In this document: positions 23,088-33,746 of the stretch, piece by piece
Layout: each line of letters starts with the position of its first letter
How positions within the stretch are numbered: position 1 is the stretch's first letter
Assembly: GCA_023627715.1 (NCBI GenBank)
Contig: JAMAHW010000007.1
Coordinates: 310,001-374,000, forward strand
Reading direction: 5' to 3'
Source: Periconia sp. R9002
Lineage: Eukaryota; Ascomycota; Dothideomycetes; Pleosporales; Periconiaceae
Length of the DNA: 64,000 nucleotides
Position numbers and translations under genes: made by a program
Notes under the pieces: generated by a model
Seen by the model: only the letters and a program-made list of their open reading frames with translations
Databases searched by the model: none
What the model was told of the DNA's origin: nothing

Positions 23088-24875
23088 TTAATGTCCTCCC
23101 TTTCCAGGCTTCGACAGACCACTCCCTCTTTTCAACCACTGCAACCTCACTTGTTCAATCGACGTGTCATTTCCCATCTCTTTTTCCACCAGTTTTCTCA
23201 CTGTTTCCATTTTTTCCTCCATATCCCGTGCATCCGTGTGGTTTTCTTTCCTCTTCCTCCCTATGATGGCGATGTTACGTGTTGAAGGAATCCTCAGATG
23301 CTCTTTTTCTGGCACATACGACATTTGAGCGGTCAGGTAGGCAACATAGCTGCAAAGTGAAGTATATGCAGATGGCTGTTTAGAAGCGCCAGTGGTGGCG
23401 TTGGGGAAATGCTCAGAATGGTATGGGGCTCGGAAGCGCGTACCACCGAAGTTATGGCTGCAACACGGGATGGCGATGAATGGGCTGGCAGACAGGTATG
23501 CGAGTAGCGGTGTCCAAGCTGTTAGTTCGTCGGCGTGGTTGGAAATAATGAATGTTCCTGCTGGGAAACTGCCGTTATGTGAAGATGGGGTATCTTCTAG
23601 AGATGTGTTGTCGTCATCGTCATTTTGGGATTTCAGTATCTCTGGTACCAGCAGCATCTCCTTGAGGTTCGACTTATATTCTTCCTCGAAGGTCTCCCAC
23701 GTCTTCCGTTTCCTGGCATCGAAACCCCAACCTGACCATCCCTCTTTGTTGAGAATGTAAACAAGCAGTCCATTTCCGCACCCAATATCAACAAAACCAG
23801 GGAACCTTTTCTGAGTTATCGATCTTGGCTTAGAGGAGAGGACGTCTGCAGCCTGATCACTACTCTGGACGGTTGAGTTGCTAGGTTCTGGCGCTGTCTC
23901 TGTTTCGGAAGAGCTGCCGCCATACATATCATTCCATAGTTCTATCAGGAACGCTGCGATTCCAAGATCTTCAAACACATGCTTTTCTGGCGGAGTCTGC
24001 TCGACCCAATTGGCTATCAAATGCTGCGCATACTTCCCTTTCAAGTATGCATAAGTGTCTTGAAATTGTTTTTGGGGAATGACCACATCGTGATGAACTC
24101 TTTTCTGATATCCCTGAGCTCTTCCCTTGGAGTGCTTATGTATGATTTCTAGCATCTTGAGGGCGGTACGTGACATCCTATTATCCAGTGGCCGCTCGGG
24201 AAACAGATCATAGTAAAGAGATAAAACGCCAGGAGGTTCTCCGGCCGGCGCCTCTGTTTGGAACGTGTATAAAGTAGCCACACCACGTACCTTGGGGTGA
24301 TAGAAGGGAATGGATTCAGGATCTGACACGTGTGGGAGGTAGACGACGAGATATCGCTCAGCATCAATCGTTGTGGTGCTCCCGTCCTTTCCTTGCACAG
24401 TGACTTGGCCGGTAGATGTATACAAATGGCATGTCTGCAATAAGGCCGCGTCCACTTTTGGGTTCCTGGGTATCAATTTTCGAACAACTGACCACTCAAG
24501 TTGGTACCCTGCAAGCGTGGGACCAAGTCGTAGTTGATGATCAGCCTTCATATGCTTCACTATGCTAGCAAGCTCATGCGGACTTTGCGCTTCTGGATTG
24601 TATGTCGCATCTGTGAAGCTCTTGTAGGAGAGTTCAGCTCGTGCTAGATGCGAGGCTGTCAGGTTGGGATTCTCTAGTAGATTTCGACTGACATCCAAAA
24701 AATATTGTGGTGTAAAATTTGCACGGGCAGATTGAACTAGCGTCCATATCTCTGCTGGTAATGTGGACTCTATGAGAGATGTATTTTCCAGGTCTAACGG
24801 CTCGAATCTTTCTCCATCATGGTTTGTAGGGTCGTTCATCGTGCCTAGAGCTAGTCGTTCTTGGGGGGTTTCCAT
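23088..24875 (-). CDS. TRM44: tRNA(Ser) Um44 2'-O-methyltransferase Trm44
   Basis: Single exon of 595 residues from an ATG at 24875. The central SAM-binding motif is clear: FVDIGCGNGLLVYIL at 361-375, followed by WSGWGFDARKRKTW, the family's characteristic continuation. A later CCSHNFGGTRF segment (near 487) also fits Trm44. The N-terminal half (about 40-300) is the Trm44-specific region. A Ser/Glu-rich insert lies before the SAM motif, and the extreme C-terminus is basic. Yeast Trm44 methylates the ribose of uridine 44 in tRNA-Ser; it acts on tRNA in the cytosol. The gene diverges from the MFS transporter gene. Confidence 0.92.
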   Translation of the reverse strand: METPQERLALGTMNDPTNHDGERFEPLDLENTSLIESTLPAEIWTLVQSARANFTPQYFLDVSRNLLENPNLTASHLARAELSYKSFTDATYNPEAQSPHELASIVKHMKADHQLRLGPTLAGYQLEWSVVRKLIPRNPKVDAALLQTCHLYTSTGQVTVQGKDGSTTTIDAERYLVVYLPHVSDPESIPFYHPKVRGVATLYTFQTEAPAGEPPGVLSLYYDLFPERPLDNRMSRTALKMLEIIHKHSKGRAQGYQKRVHHDVVIPQKQFQDTYAYLKGKYAQHLIANWVEQTPPEKHVFEDLGIAAFLIELWNDMYGGSSSETETAPEPSNSTVQSSDQAADVLSSKPRSITQKRFPGFVDIGCGNGLLVYILNKEGWSGWGFDARKRKTWETFEEEYKSNLKEMLLVPEILKSQNDDDDNTSLEDTPSSHNGSFPAGTFIISNHADELTAWTPLLAYLSASPFIAIPCCSHNFGGTRFRAPYHSEHFPNATTGASKQPSAYTSLCSYVAYLTAQMSYVPEKEHLRIPSTRNIAIIGRKRKENHTDARDMEEKMETVRKLVEKEMGNDTSIEQVRLQWLKRGSGLSKPGKGGH

Positions 24876-25549
24876 ACTGCTCGTTAATCAATGAAGTGAT
24901 TCCCCCAACAGTCCCCGCCGCAATCTCTTGGTATTTGTCAATAGTGTCGATTATCCCAGGGCTTTGTACAGATGTGCGTGGTGGTGTTGCTAGGTTGAAA
25001 TCTCGTTTGAGTCAGAAGGTTGGAAGATTTAGCAAGAAAACCCTTAGCGAATAATATGTGTCACAGCACTGTGTCGCTGCAGGAAGGTGCCTAATCTGAC
25101 ACTTAGATCAACGTTTATGTACGCTTGGTTAACCCGAGGATTTAAAGGAAATGACCAAAATGACAAGCGGAAGAGCAAGTGAGATAATCAGTTCGGAGTA
25201 AAATTCCTATTGACGTTCCACAGATATTGCGGACCCGACTTCTAGCGAATGAGAGCTCGTCATGAATACTTCCATAAGCGGAAACGTCGCCAACTTACAA
25301 CATCTCTCTACCATCGTCATTTCCAAGCCAACTTCGCATAACCGAAGAATCCCCACGGAATCTGCCAAACGGAACTCCATTCGAGTAAAATGCAGCTCGT
25401 GGGCTATGAAAGTTATTGTCGCTCAGCTGATGGATTCCATTACCTATGCAGAATACTGATTTCATATAAAACGAAATCGCAATCCGCTCGTTCAAAATAA
25501 CCCATGTGGTACTCGATTTTCCGTCACTGGTCGCGACTTCCTTATCATC
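24876..25549. other. Divergent promoter region TRM44 / MFS transporter
   Basis: 674 bp between the starts of TRM44 (minus) and the MFS gene (plus). It contains a TATAAA at 25465-25470 listed separately. The 25262-25459 open frame shows no domain and is not called. Confidence 0.5.
25465..25470 (+). promoter_or_regulatory. Possible TATA box of the MFS transporter gene
   Basis: TATAAA in the context TTCATATAAAACG lies 80 bp upstream of the MFS ATG at 25550, a usual distance for a fungal TATA element with a short leader. This rests on sequence and position only. Confidence 0.35.
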
Positions 25550-27566
25550 ATGAGCAGTTCCCGTGTCAATATGGCAAGTTCATCCCAGACCTCACACGAG
25601 CTTGAAATTGTTGGCCCAAGCACGCCGATTGACCTCGCCCCCATCACCACCAAAACAAACAACGACCCAGCAGAATTTCTGCCTCAGCCATCCACGACAG
25701 TCAGCGTAGTAGAGCGATGGAAACATCCCAAGGCCAACGTATTCAGGACTTGTGCAACATTCTTCGCCTTCACTATAGCCGGGTCTAATGATGCGGCCTA
25801 CGGCGCTCTGATTCCATACGTAAGTCATAAGAAATTACAACTGTATGATTCACGACGCTAACTAACATCAACATATCTATTGTAGATCGAAGAAGATTAT
25901 GGATTGTCCTACGTTGTCGTATCCATGGTCTTTCTTTCCCCACTCGCTGGGTACGCGGGGGCCGCGCTGTTGAACAATTTGATTCACGTCCGCTTCGGTC
26001 AACGGGGTGTCGCATTCCTCGGTCCTCTATGCCACTTACTTGCGTATCTCGGGATTTGTCTGCACCCTCCATACCCAGTCCTCGTGCTTGTTTTTATCCT
26101 CGCTGGTTTCGGTAATGGCCTAGAAGACGCGGCGTGGAATGCGTGGTTCGGGAGCATGGCCAACTCGAACGAGATATTGGGCTTTCTCCACGGGTTCTAT
26201 GGAATTGGAGCGATTTTTAGCCCTATTGTTGCTACGAGTCTGATCACTCGAGCTGGGTGGCCTTGGTGGGCGTTTTACTATCTCATGGTATGGGCCCCGA
26301 TCAACCTCGATAGAAGACAGTGACTTATCATGCGAGGAAATATAGCTCGGCGGCGCAGTCATTGAACTCACCACGTCACTATGGGCATTCTGGCCAGTCA
26401 ACGGACTCGTGTACCGAGAGACACGACCGCGCACAGAGAACGTCAAGGGGAGCCGTCTCAGCGAGTCTCTTAAGAGCCGTGTCACATGGGTCATTTCCAT
26501 TTTTCTCCTCTGTTACGTCGGCATAGAAGTGGCTTTGGGAGGTTGGATTGTCACTTTCATGAGACGGGAACGTGCTGGCGAACCATTCGAGTCTGGTATG
26601 GTAGCCACCGGTTTCTGGGCAGGACTCACCTTTGGGCGATTTGTATTAGGGTTTCTGACCCCTAAGCTGGGTGAGAAATTTGCAACCATGGTGGGTTTCC
26701 TCTATCACGACCTTCCTTTCCTCCCATCCCTCTTTTCTGGTACATTTGGACTAACTTTTAACATTTCTCATTGCAGGTCTACATCCTCGGTTCTATGGTA
26801 TGCCAAATTATCTTCTGGCTAGCACCGTCCTTCCATATTTCCGCAATCTTCGTCGCAATCCAAGGATTCTTCATAGGCCCGCTCTTCCCTGCCGTGATCG
26901 TAGTAGCTACTAAGCTCCTTCCACCACACCTCCATGTTTCAGCGATTGGCTTTGCGGCAGCTTTCGGTGGAGGTGGCGCGGCTATTCTTCCCTTTGCCAT
27001 CGGGGCGTTGGCACAAGCCCGCGGCGTCTCGATCTTACAACCCATCATCCTCGCCATATTGGCCGTACTGGCCCTCCTTTGGATTTGTCTTCCAACTCTG
27101 TGCAAAGCGCCACACGGGAGTCCGAGGGAGACGTCTGACATGGGTCGACAGTGGTTCGACATTGATTTCGATCTCGTAGACGCGGGGAAGCGTACGATTC
27201 ACAAGGCGAGGAGCGGTCGTGGAAGCGGAGGAACAATGTAAGTAAGGCAACAATTTTCTATATTTTCAATCGGTGCCCTCACAGTGAGATTCAACTTGCT
27301 AAAATTTGCTATTCGCACTACACAGAAACTCTTCAACCGAATCTACTGAACCAACACAATCCCGCCCAGGTGTCAGGACTCGTATTGCTGAACGTCGCGC
27401 CCTCCGGACCGAGCGCAAACAGACCAAGAAAGAAATATTAAAGTACAATTTCGAGCGTCCGGATCCTATGATTGCGATTTTAGAGGGTGTTCCACCTAAT
27501 ACTACAGAGCCACCTCCGTACGAGAATGTACGGTTCTTACGTACAGGTACTCGTCGTGGGGGTTAG
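25550..27566 (+). CDS. MFS transporter (fucose-permease / Bsc6-like), five exons
   Basis: Exons 25550-25819, 25886-26287, 26346-26690, 26777-27237 and 27326-27566 give 572 residues. The first three junctions are phase 0 (donors GTAAGT, GTATGG, GTGGGT) and the last is phase 2 (GTAAGT). About twelve hydrophobic helices lie between residues 65 and 450. Typical MFS segments include AGSNDAAYGALIPYIEEDYG (helix 1 with the acidic loop), GFGNGLEDAAWNAWFG and GRFVLGFLTPKLG. The N-terminal 60 residues are Ser/Thr-rich and cytosolic. The second intron is supported because reading through it hits a stop and breaks helix 6. The last donor overlaps a stop: unspliced, the protein ends at 27239-27241; spliced, it gains an 80-residue basic tail with a PPPY motif (555-558). 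Substrate is not readable; sugar or small-solute transport is only suggested by family. Confidence 0.86.
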
Positions 27567-28234
27567 ATGCAAGGGATGAATATAGGTTTCTTCTTTGGTG
27601 TTTCTGCTCCATTGTCGGGTTGATAAACATTTAAATTGAAATGTCGTGTTGTAAAATCCACCTTACGAAGCACTGCATACTGTCTGAATGTCTTTTCATG
27701 ATTATTATGATGAGTTTTCGCGTAGCAAGTCAGTTCATCAGATCTCACTTAAACATATCTGAAGCTGTCTGCATAATACATTCTTTCGATAGTCATTGGG
27801 CATTGCTAACTTGGATAGATATAAACAATAAGGGATGTCGACCAGAAAGAAGTAGTAGTTATGTGGCGCGCGTATATCGACGTATGCTAGTCATTCTAAA
27901 GTAAATCCCGATGCGTAGGAGAAATGGTGGGAATCAAGGAGCAACATAGGAACAGAGCGTAAATGCACAGGGAACCCTACAGAGGGCGGGTGATCACGTA
28001 ATTCAGTTACATCCTTTCCAGATATTTTTTCCATTATCTTGCCTCTATTGTGTGGTCTATTTATCTTCATTCACAATCCAAGAAGACTATATCTAAATCC
28101 AGTCAAATCCAACCCATTGTCCCTTATCCTCGATTCCCACGGAAAACGCCCTGCTCCCTCATCAATAACCCGGTATGAACATTTACCCCCCTTTTCAGAT
28201 CCTATTTCCCAACCCCTCCTTTTCAAAATCCCAC
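27567..28234. other. Convergent intergenic region
   Basis: 668 bp between the MFS stop (plus) and the GNA1 stop (minus). Open frames here (27641-27904, 28039-28299) have no recognisable domain, and the latter overlaps the end of GNA1. No gene is called. Confidence 0.5.
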
Positions 28235-28896
28235 CTACTGTCCGCCCTTGGGCTTATTCCCGCCATAGTAATGCGCCATCTCCAAGCCGGCGCGCTTAAA
28301 ACCGCACTTGACGTAGAAGCCCTCATTCGCCTCGGAGCAGTCGAGGATGGACTTGTAGCAGCCGACCTTCTCGGCGACGAAGTCTAGGGCCTGGATGATG
28401 CGCAGACCGAGCTTCTTGCCCTGCTGGTCCTTGGCGACGGCAATGTCCTCGATGTGGCCCACGAGGCCGAGGTTGTGAATGAACTTGCGCTCGACGATCA
28501 GGGCGCCGGTGCCGACGATGCGGTCCGAGGGGTCGAGGATGGCGAGCAGGAAGTAGGCGTCATTGTGGCGGGAGAGCCATTCGTAGCGTGCGTTCCAAGC
28601 CTGTGGGTTTCACATGACGATGTTAGTTGAACTTCGGGGTGTAAAGGAGAGAGGGGATGATAAAGGGGAAATTCGAGGTAGTTTGAGGGTGGATGTAAGG
28701 GTCAATTTACCTCTTCAGTGACATCGCCGACTGTGGTGAGAACCCTCAACACATCCAAGAAGCCCTTCTGGTAGTCGCCCCTCTGCAGCGGGCGGATTGT
28801 GTAGCCTTCGGGGAGCTGAGAGGCGACTTCGGGTGAGATGAGGGTGTGGCTGAAGAGCGGAGTGGTGTCGTCGGTGACGGGGACTTGGAGAGACAT
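28235..28896 (-). CDS. GNA1: Glucosamine-6-phosphate N-acetyltransferase
   Basis: Exons 28711-28896 and 28235-28600 give 183 residues; the intron (donor GTAAAT, acceptor CCACAG) is phase 0. The protein is a single GNAT domain. Visible are LPEGYTIRPLQRGDY near the start, VGDVTEE, then AWNARYEWL at the junction. The acetyl-CoA site is in HIEDIAVAKDQQGKKLG (the Q-x-x-G-x-x-G loop), and the closing motif is CSEANEGFYVKCGF. These are the hallmarks of Gna1, which acetylates glucosamine-6-phosphate. This is an essential step to UDP-GlcNAc, the precursor of chitin, N-glycans and GPI anchors. The length is close to the usual 150-180 residues. Exon 2 is GC-rich with strong C/G third positions, unlike the AT-richer orphan downstream, which suggests high expression. 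Confidence 0.94.
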
Positions 28897-29480
28897 TGTG
28901 TGTTGTCTTTTTGGAGTTTGTGCCGCTGGGCTGGAAATTGGGCAGAATGCGGTCTTTATGGAGGTGTTGGAAAATTTGGGGGAGCAACGTCGACTTCAAA
29001 CGCGTGGGGGAATGAATGGATGGCGGGGTGGAGGGGTGTGTAGGCGGTGAGGCGGACGGTTAGCTTGTTTTGGATGCTGGAGCAATCAAAGTAGAGTGGG
29101 AGGCAGCTGGTGTGGTTGCGTACACAATAACCCAAACGAGTGATTATAGTAAAGGAAATGGAGGGAGACGCAATGGAGGAGTGTGTGAAGAAGTTGTTCA
29201 GGAGAACGCGCGGTGGCTTGCTTGCTTGCTGGCTGGCTGAGCTTTTGTCCCTCAAGCTACCTAGCTCAGGAACCGATCGCCGGCTAATTTTAGAACATCT
29301 TGTCTCCGTCGCCGCTTACTGTGGTACATTGCATGTGCAGTCAATATATTGTAACTAGTTATGTTCTCTCCTATCGACTATTGCGTTTTCATCATCGTGG
29401 CGTCCGTAAATCGTTATTCGTAGTATTTTCCTCCACTATTACTTCACAATAATAAGTTCCAGATCGCTAGAACCCACTCC
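28897..29480. other. GNA1 promoter region
   Basis: 584 bp upstream of GNA1 (minus) and downstream of the orphan gene. A GCTTGCTTGCTTGCTGGCTGGCTG tetranucleotide-like run lies near 29217-29240. No gene is seen. Confidence 0.45.
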
Positions 29481-31631
29481 TCAATAATTCGGTCTATTAA
29501 CCATTTGATACACCTGAAGCACATACTCAGGCGTAAAACCCTCTCCGTTCTCCTCAATCCCAGCTGCTGTTGCAAGCTCACGCGTAAGTTCCTTATTCAG
29601 TCGCTGGAGACGCACCCATTCTGTAGAGTCAACCAGTACTTTCTGTCTTCGCTGCGGTGTGGTGTATTCTTCACCATACTCGGCTTCTGATCCGTAGTCT
29701 AGCAGCATCGTCGTCGTCCTGCTCCTGTGAAGGTCGCGCAGTTTTCTTGCTCGCGTCTTGTCCTGCCTAGTAGCCGCAAGTGGGTGGCTGTTGACGGGAA
29801 GTCGTGCTGGCAAACGACGAGCGGGCTTGGGACCACATCGAGTACGAATCCCAGTTTTCTGTGAACCAGAACGGGATGAATCCGATGGAGAGCTAGACGC
29901 ATACCCGGCAATAGCGTCCTCTACTGGCGCGCTTCCCAGCGGGTTGAACATTTCTTGAGTCCAATCGCAATTGACGGAGCTCCTCTGTGACTGACAACTT
30001 TCATCTACTATCGGGGAAGATTTCATCTGGTCTTGTGAATCGTGGTCTTCCGGAACCAGAATCTTGACATATCTCGTGCCATTCTTCGTCTTCTCTTCCC
30101 GCGCACATACTGGAAGCATAGGTGGCAATGAGGGGACAGGTGGAACGCTTGTCTTGCGTGAGTGAGTGCCTGGTGCCTGGCCATCAATAGCCTTCTTCCC
30201 CAGGACTCCGAAACCAAATGCTTTCCTCTTTAATGGCTTCACAGGCATAGTTGGCGGTCCTGTATTGCGAAGGAAGTAATTCAGGTCATCCAGTTGACCA
30301 TCGTTTATCAGCAGATCGTGCCGTGGGGTAGATATGTTGAACGAGTACTTCTCTTGCGAAGAAGAAGAGCTACTTCTCGGCTTTGACATCATTCGATGGG
30401 GCGGTGTAACTGGACCGTAGGCTTCACAATGGTATGGTGAATAGCTACCCTCGGCAGCAGAAAGGAAATCCAAATCTTCGTCTGACCTCGATCTGATTAC
30501 CGGACCTCCGCATTTCGGTGGCGCATTGATTCTTTCAGGGTTTCGCGCGGGTAATTGAGGCGCTCGAGACTGACAGGTTTCGACGCCATCGGAGGGATGG
30601 GCGGCGTTGTGCAACGGTGGAGAACCGACTGCTCCACCTTCATTGTGGCAGTCAGAAACTTGGTCAACGTCCGCGTTCCGACAAATACGATCAATACGAT
30701 TGGCAAGGGTTTCGGAAAAGAACTGTGAACTAATATCCTGATCTTGGCCGTGGTCGTGACAGTACTCCTGGACAGCCATGAAGGTAACTGGGTTGTCCAT
30801 GTCGTCGATGTCAACGTGAGGAGGCAGAACGTCCACGTCACTACCAGTGACTTCTCGACGGTGTCGAGCTACCAATGGTTCTAATGGCGAATGACGACCA
30901 ACTGCAGCTGCGGTGGAATGCGATTGGGTGGATGCAGAAAGGGATCGAGGAGGTGAATGAACAGACTTGGTTGTTACCCCTTTTTTTCTGTCGGTTCTTA
31001 GTGCACTAGACTTTTGGAAATCAAGACGTCGATAATCGGAGGCGGTAGTTTGAGCGTGTATCTTTGTTATATCTGTCTCGTTGGCTGCTTCTCCCCTTGA
31101 GGTTGCACCACTGGTGGACGAATCACATTCCGGGACTGCGGGGGTGACTTCCTTGCTGTCGAGCTCTGCTGGAGGAGAATCAGGCACACCTAGCTCCAAG
31201 ATCTCATCAGGTAAAACCGATTGAGTGTTTGTGTCGCACTCATCCATATGGTTTGACGATTTGCCTTCGGATTGATCATGATAAACAGCCTGCTGTACGG
31301 CGTTTGGCTCTGCGCCATGATACGGCTCGTGGTTTCGGGGTGTGTGATTTATAAAGGTCCCACGCCGTCTATTTTGCCAGGAATCGAGCTGTTCTTCGGT
31401 AACTTGCAGCGAATTCAGGATTTGGTTTTCTACCATGGTTACGGCGTGTATTCCCAAGCCGTTCTCACTGCGAAGCTTGGATTCAGGCGCCGAAGGTGAA
31501 AATGCTCGCTTGAAGAACCCTTTGTATTTCATGTCCTTGCCACTCTCTCCTCCCCTTGCGCTCCCTCCCGTACTCATCTTGGGACGTAGAGCACCTGCCC
31601 CCATTGAGCTTAGAACAGGGTCTCCCAGCAT
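29481..31631 (-). CDS. Orphan, largely disordered protein (716 residues)
   Basis: Single open frame with ATG at 31631 (an upstream extension starts only at TTG). I do not recognise the family. The sequence is rich in Ser, Pro, Glu and Arg with few hydrophobic runs, so it is mostly disordered. Two stretches look more ordered. An N-terminal part (about residues 35-95) includes KGFFKRAFSP and ENQILNSLQVTEEQLDSWQ. The last 60 residues (RRQKVLVDSTEWVRLQRLNKELTRELATAAG..., here shortened) look like a helical or coiled-coil segment ending in EYVLQVYQMVNRPNY. A Lys/Arg-rich block (KRKAFGFGVLGKK) could be a nuclear localisation signal. There is no signal peptide or membrane segment. Its length makes it a real gene; a fungal-specific regulatory or scaffold protein is a guess. 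Confidence 0.7.
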   Translation of the reverse strand: MLGDPVLSSMGAGALRPKMSTGGSARGGESGKDMKYKGFFKRAFSPSAPESKLRSENGLGIHAVTMVENQILNSLQVTEEQLDSWQNRRRGTFINHTPRNHEPYHGAEPNAVQQAVYHDQSEGKSSNHMDECDTNTQSVLPDEILELGVPDSPPAELDSKEVTPAVPECDSSTSGATSRGEAANETDITKIHAQTTASDYRRLDFQKSSALRTDRKKGVTTKSVHSPPRSLSASTQSHSTAAAVGRHSPLEPLVARHRREVTGSDVDVLPPHVDIDDMDNPVTFMAVQEYCHDHGQDQDISSQFFSETLANRIDRICRNADVDQVSDCHNEGGAVGSPPLHNAAHPSDGVETCQSRAPQLPARNPERINAPPKCGGPVIRSRSDEDLDFLSAAEGSYSPYHCEAYGPVTPPHRMMSKPRSSSSSSQEKYSFNISTPRHDLLINDGQLDDLNYFLRNTGPPTMPVKPLKRKAFGFGVLGKKAIDGQAPGTHSRKTSVPPVPSLPPMLPVCAREEKTKNGTRYVKILVPEDHDSQDQMKSSPIVDESCQSQRSSVNCDWTQEMFNPLGSAPVEDAIAGYASSSPSDSSRSGSQKTGIRTRCGPKPARRLPARLPVNSHPLAATRQDKTRARKLRDLHRSRTTTMLLDYGSEAEYGEEYTTPQRRQKVLVDSTEWVRLQRLNKELTRELATAAGIEENGEGFTPEYVLQVYQMVNRPNY

Positions 31632-33746
31632 CGTGGAGAGGAAGAAGATATACAAATCGTCTCTTTAATAATCAAAGAATAATGAAAGGTCTGGCACGTC
31701 AATGGCACCTGTATGGCACTTTTCTAGGGAATCCAGCGACTTGGCCGCGTCCCGCTTATGAGGCAGACAAATCTTATGTGCAATACCGGATTTGCCGACC
31801 CAATCTTGACCACAGGCTTCGTTCCTTCCCCCCTGCATGCATTCTCCCCATGTTCTTTCTGTTATCTTTAGAGGAGCACAAGTGCTTGGCTCAAAGCACA
31901 TGCAAAGCTGTCGTTACACTCGAAGTTACCGTTGTAGTGACTGAGCGTCAATCATGAGTTGAAGCTTCACGAGACGTATCACAAAGAAGCGCTAATGCCG
32001 TGCTAGCATATTTTCGTACCATTCTCGGCTCCAGAACAGGATTACAAAACAAGAAACACGCATTTCTTGCTTTCAAACACGGCCTTTGTCTAGTAATTCT
32101 GACTTGTACGGTAGAACATCCCTTAGGTATCGGTTCCGAATAAGCTTTTGCCCCCTCACGGCGTTGGCCAACCACACACCCAAGCGCTATCGTCCGCATG
32201 TTTGCCCCCATGTGTGCTCTTGTAGTGAAACGATCGATTCCGATCCGTTCTTCACCCAAACCACTAATCCGTAGCGTCACGTCAGGCCACTGCGAGCAAT
32301 GTAACACCGCATCAGCTGCTACTCGAGAGAACTCGACTCCGCACGCGGGTGATGGTTCCGATGCAAATCATTCAAGTCGATCGTAAAGACCACTCAGATC
32401 TTGAATCACAAAGAATAGAAACTGAACCCCAAAATAAAAAGAAACTGGAATATGTATATATAGTTCATTTCATCCTATTGCTCACCTCTCCCAATGTCTT
32501 CTTGAACATCAAGAACAAACAGCATCAATAACAAAACAACACCAAGCAAAAAGCAGCCAGCCGACCAGTCCTACCCATCTTCCCCGTCATCCGTCATCCC
32601 CACCCAACAATCATCAAATCAGATCGACCTACATCCCATGCCCCCCACCTCGCTCCCTGGTACACGGTTTCCCAAGCTACACAAAGCGACTGGCAAACGG
32701 TAGCATGCACATCATACGGTAACACAGAATTATCGCCCACGCTCCCTCGAGGCTCAACCCGGAAACGTTCCTCGAAGAGCGTGGATCACGAAGTACGGGC
32801 GCGTACGTCTGTTGAGGAAGGGATTCCAGTTCGCTACATAACAATATCGCGGTGAGAGGATATCTCCCTGCGAACTGTATACGTTTGAGGGAGGGGGAAT
32901 GATATAGATGTGGAGGGCAATGGTATGCCTCATTGCGCCAGTCTTTTTTCTTCTTCGTTTCTCATATGTTTGTTGCGCGAGCGGGTGTGTACCCACGAAC
33001 CGAGTCGAGTCTTCCGTATCTCGTCACGCAGCGGGTAACGTAAGTATTTTCTTCGAATTCTAATCAATAAATCATACATCACACGGGTACAACGTGGCGC
33101 GGGATCCTCAGTGGAAACGTGCTAGTAAGCTTTCTCTACGACGCCCAAGGGGTTGTCTGGCTCATCAAAAAATGGGGTTGAAAAGCCTAGTAGCAAATCA
33201 TTATTAGAAAAAGAGGAAGTCTCATCGGTCTCCATACAGGCCGTACACAAGAGACTCCAATCACACAGGCACGTACGCAGGCGCGTAGCAAAAGGACCAA
33301 ACTATCAACGGCCACCTATGGAAGCAGGCGGCTCTTTATTACCGCCCACCGCCCCTTAATTATATCGACGAAAGCGTAAAGTGGGTATACATCACATTGC
33401 CATCTCCATGATGCCTCCTCTTACTCCTCGTATCACCCATCTAGCGGAATGCTGCTATTAGACACAGAGGGGAAAATATGGCGGTCCATCTATATATCCA
33501 TGAAGAAATAACAAAGAAATTAAATCTTGATCGATCAAATGATTATTCTACGCATACAAAACGACATGAGTAAAGAAAAGAGATAGATGATAACGCCAAG
33601 GAATGCAGATGGAAGTCCAGTGGCTCGCTCTCGCGTGTTGTTACTGAATACACGCTGTGCAGTCTTCCTTTAAATATAGTGCGGAGTTACCGACCCTGTC
33701 TAACCACCAAAGGGGCAGGCGTATTGAGTCAGCAGTGACAAAGACA
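31632..33746. other. Intergenic region, no gene supported
   Basis: 2.1 kb between the orphan gene's start and the SEN1 stop, both minus strand. It includes the orphan's promoter and the SEN1 3' region, with A-rich DNA near 32400-32560 and 33500-33600. Open frames are at most about 130 codons and without domains. Confidence 0.5.
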
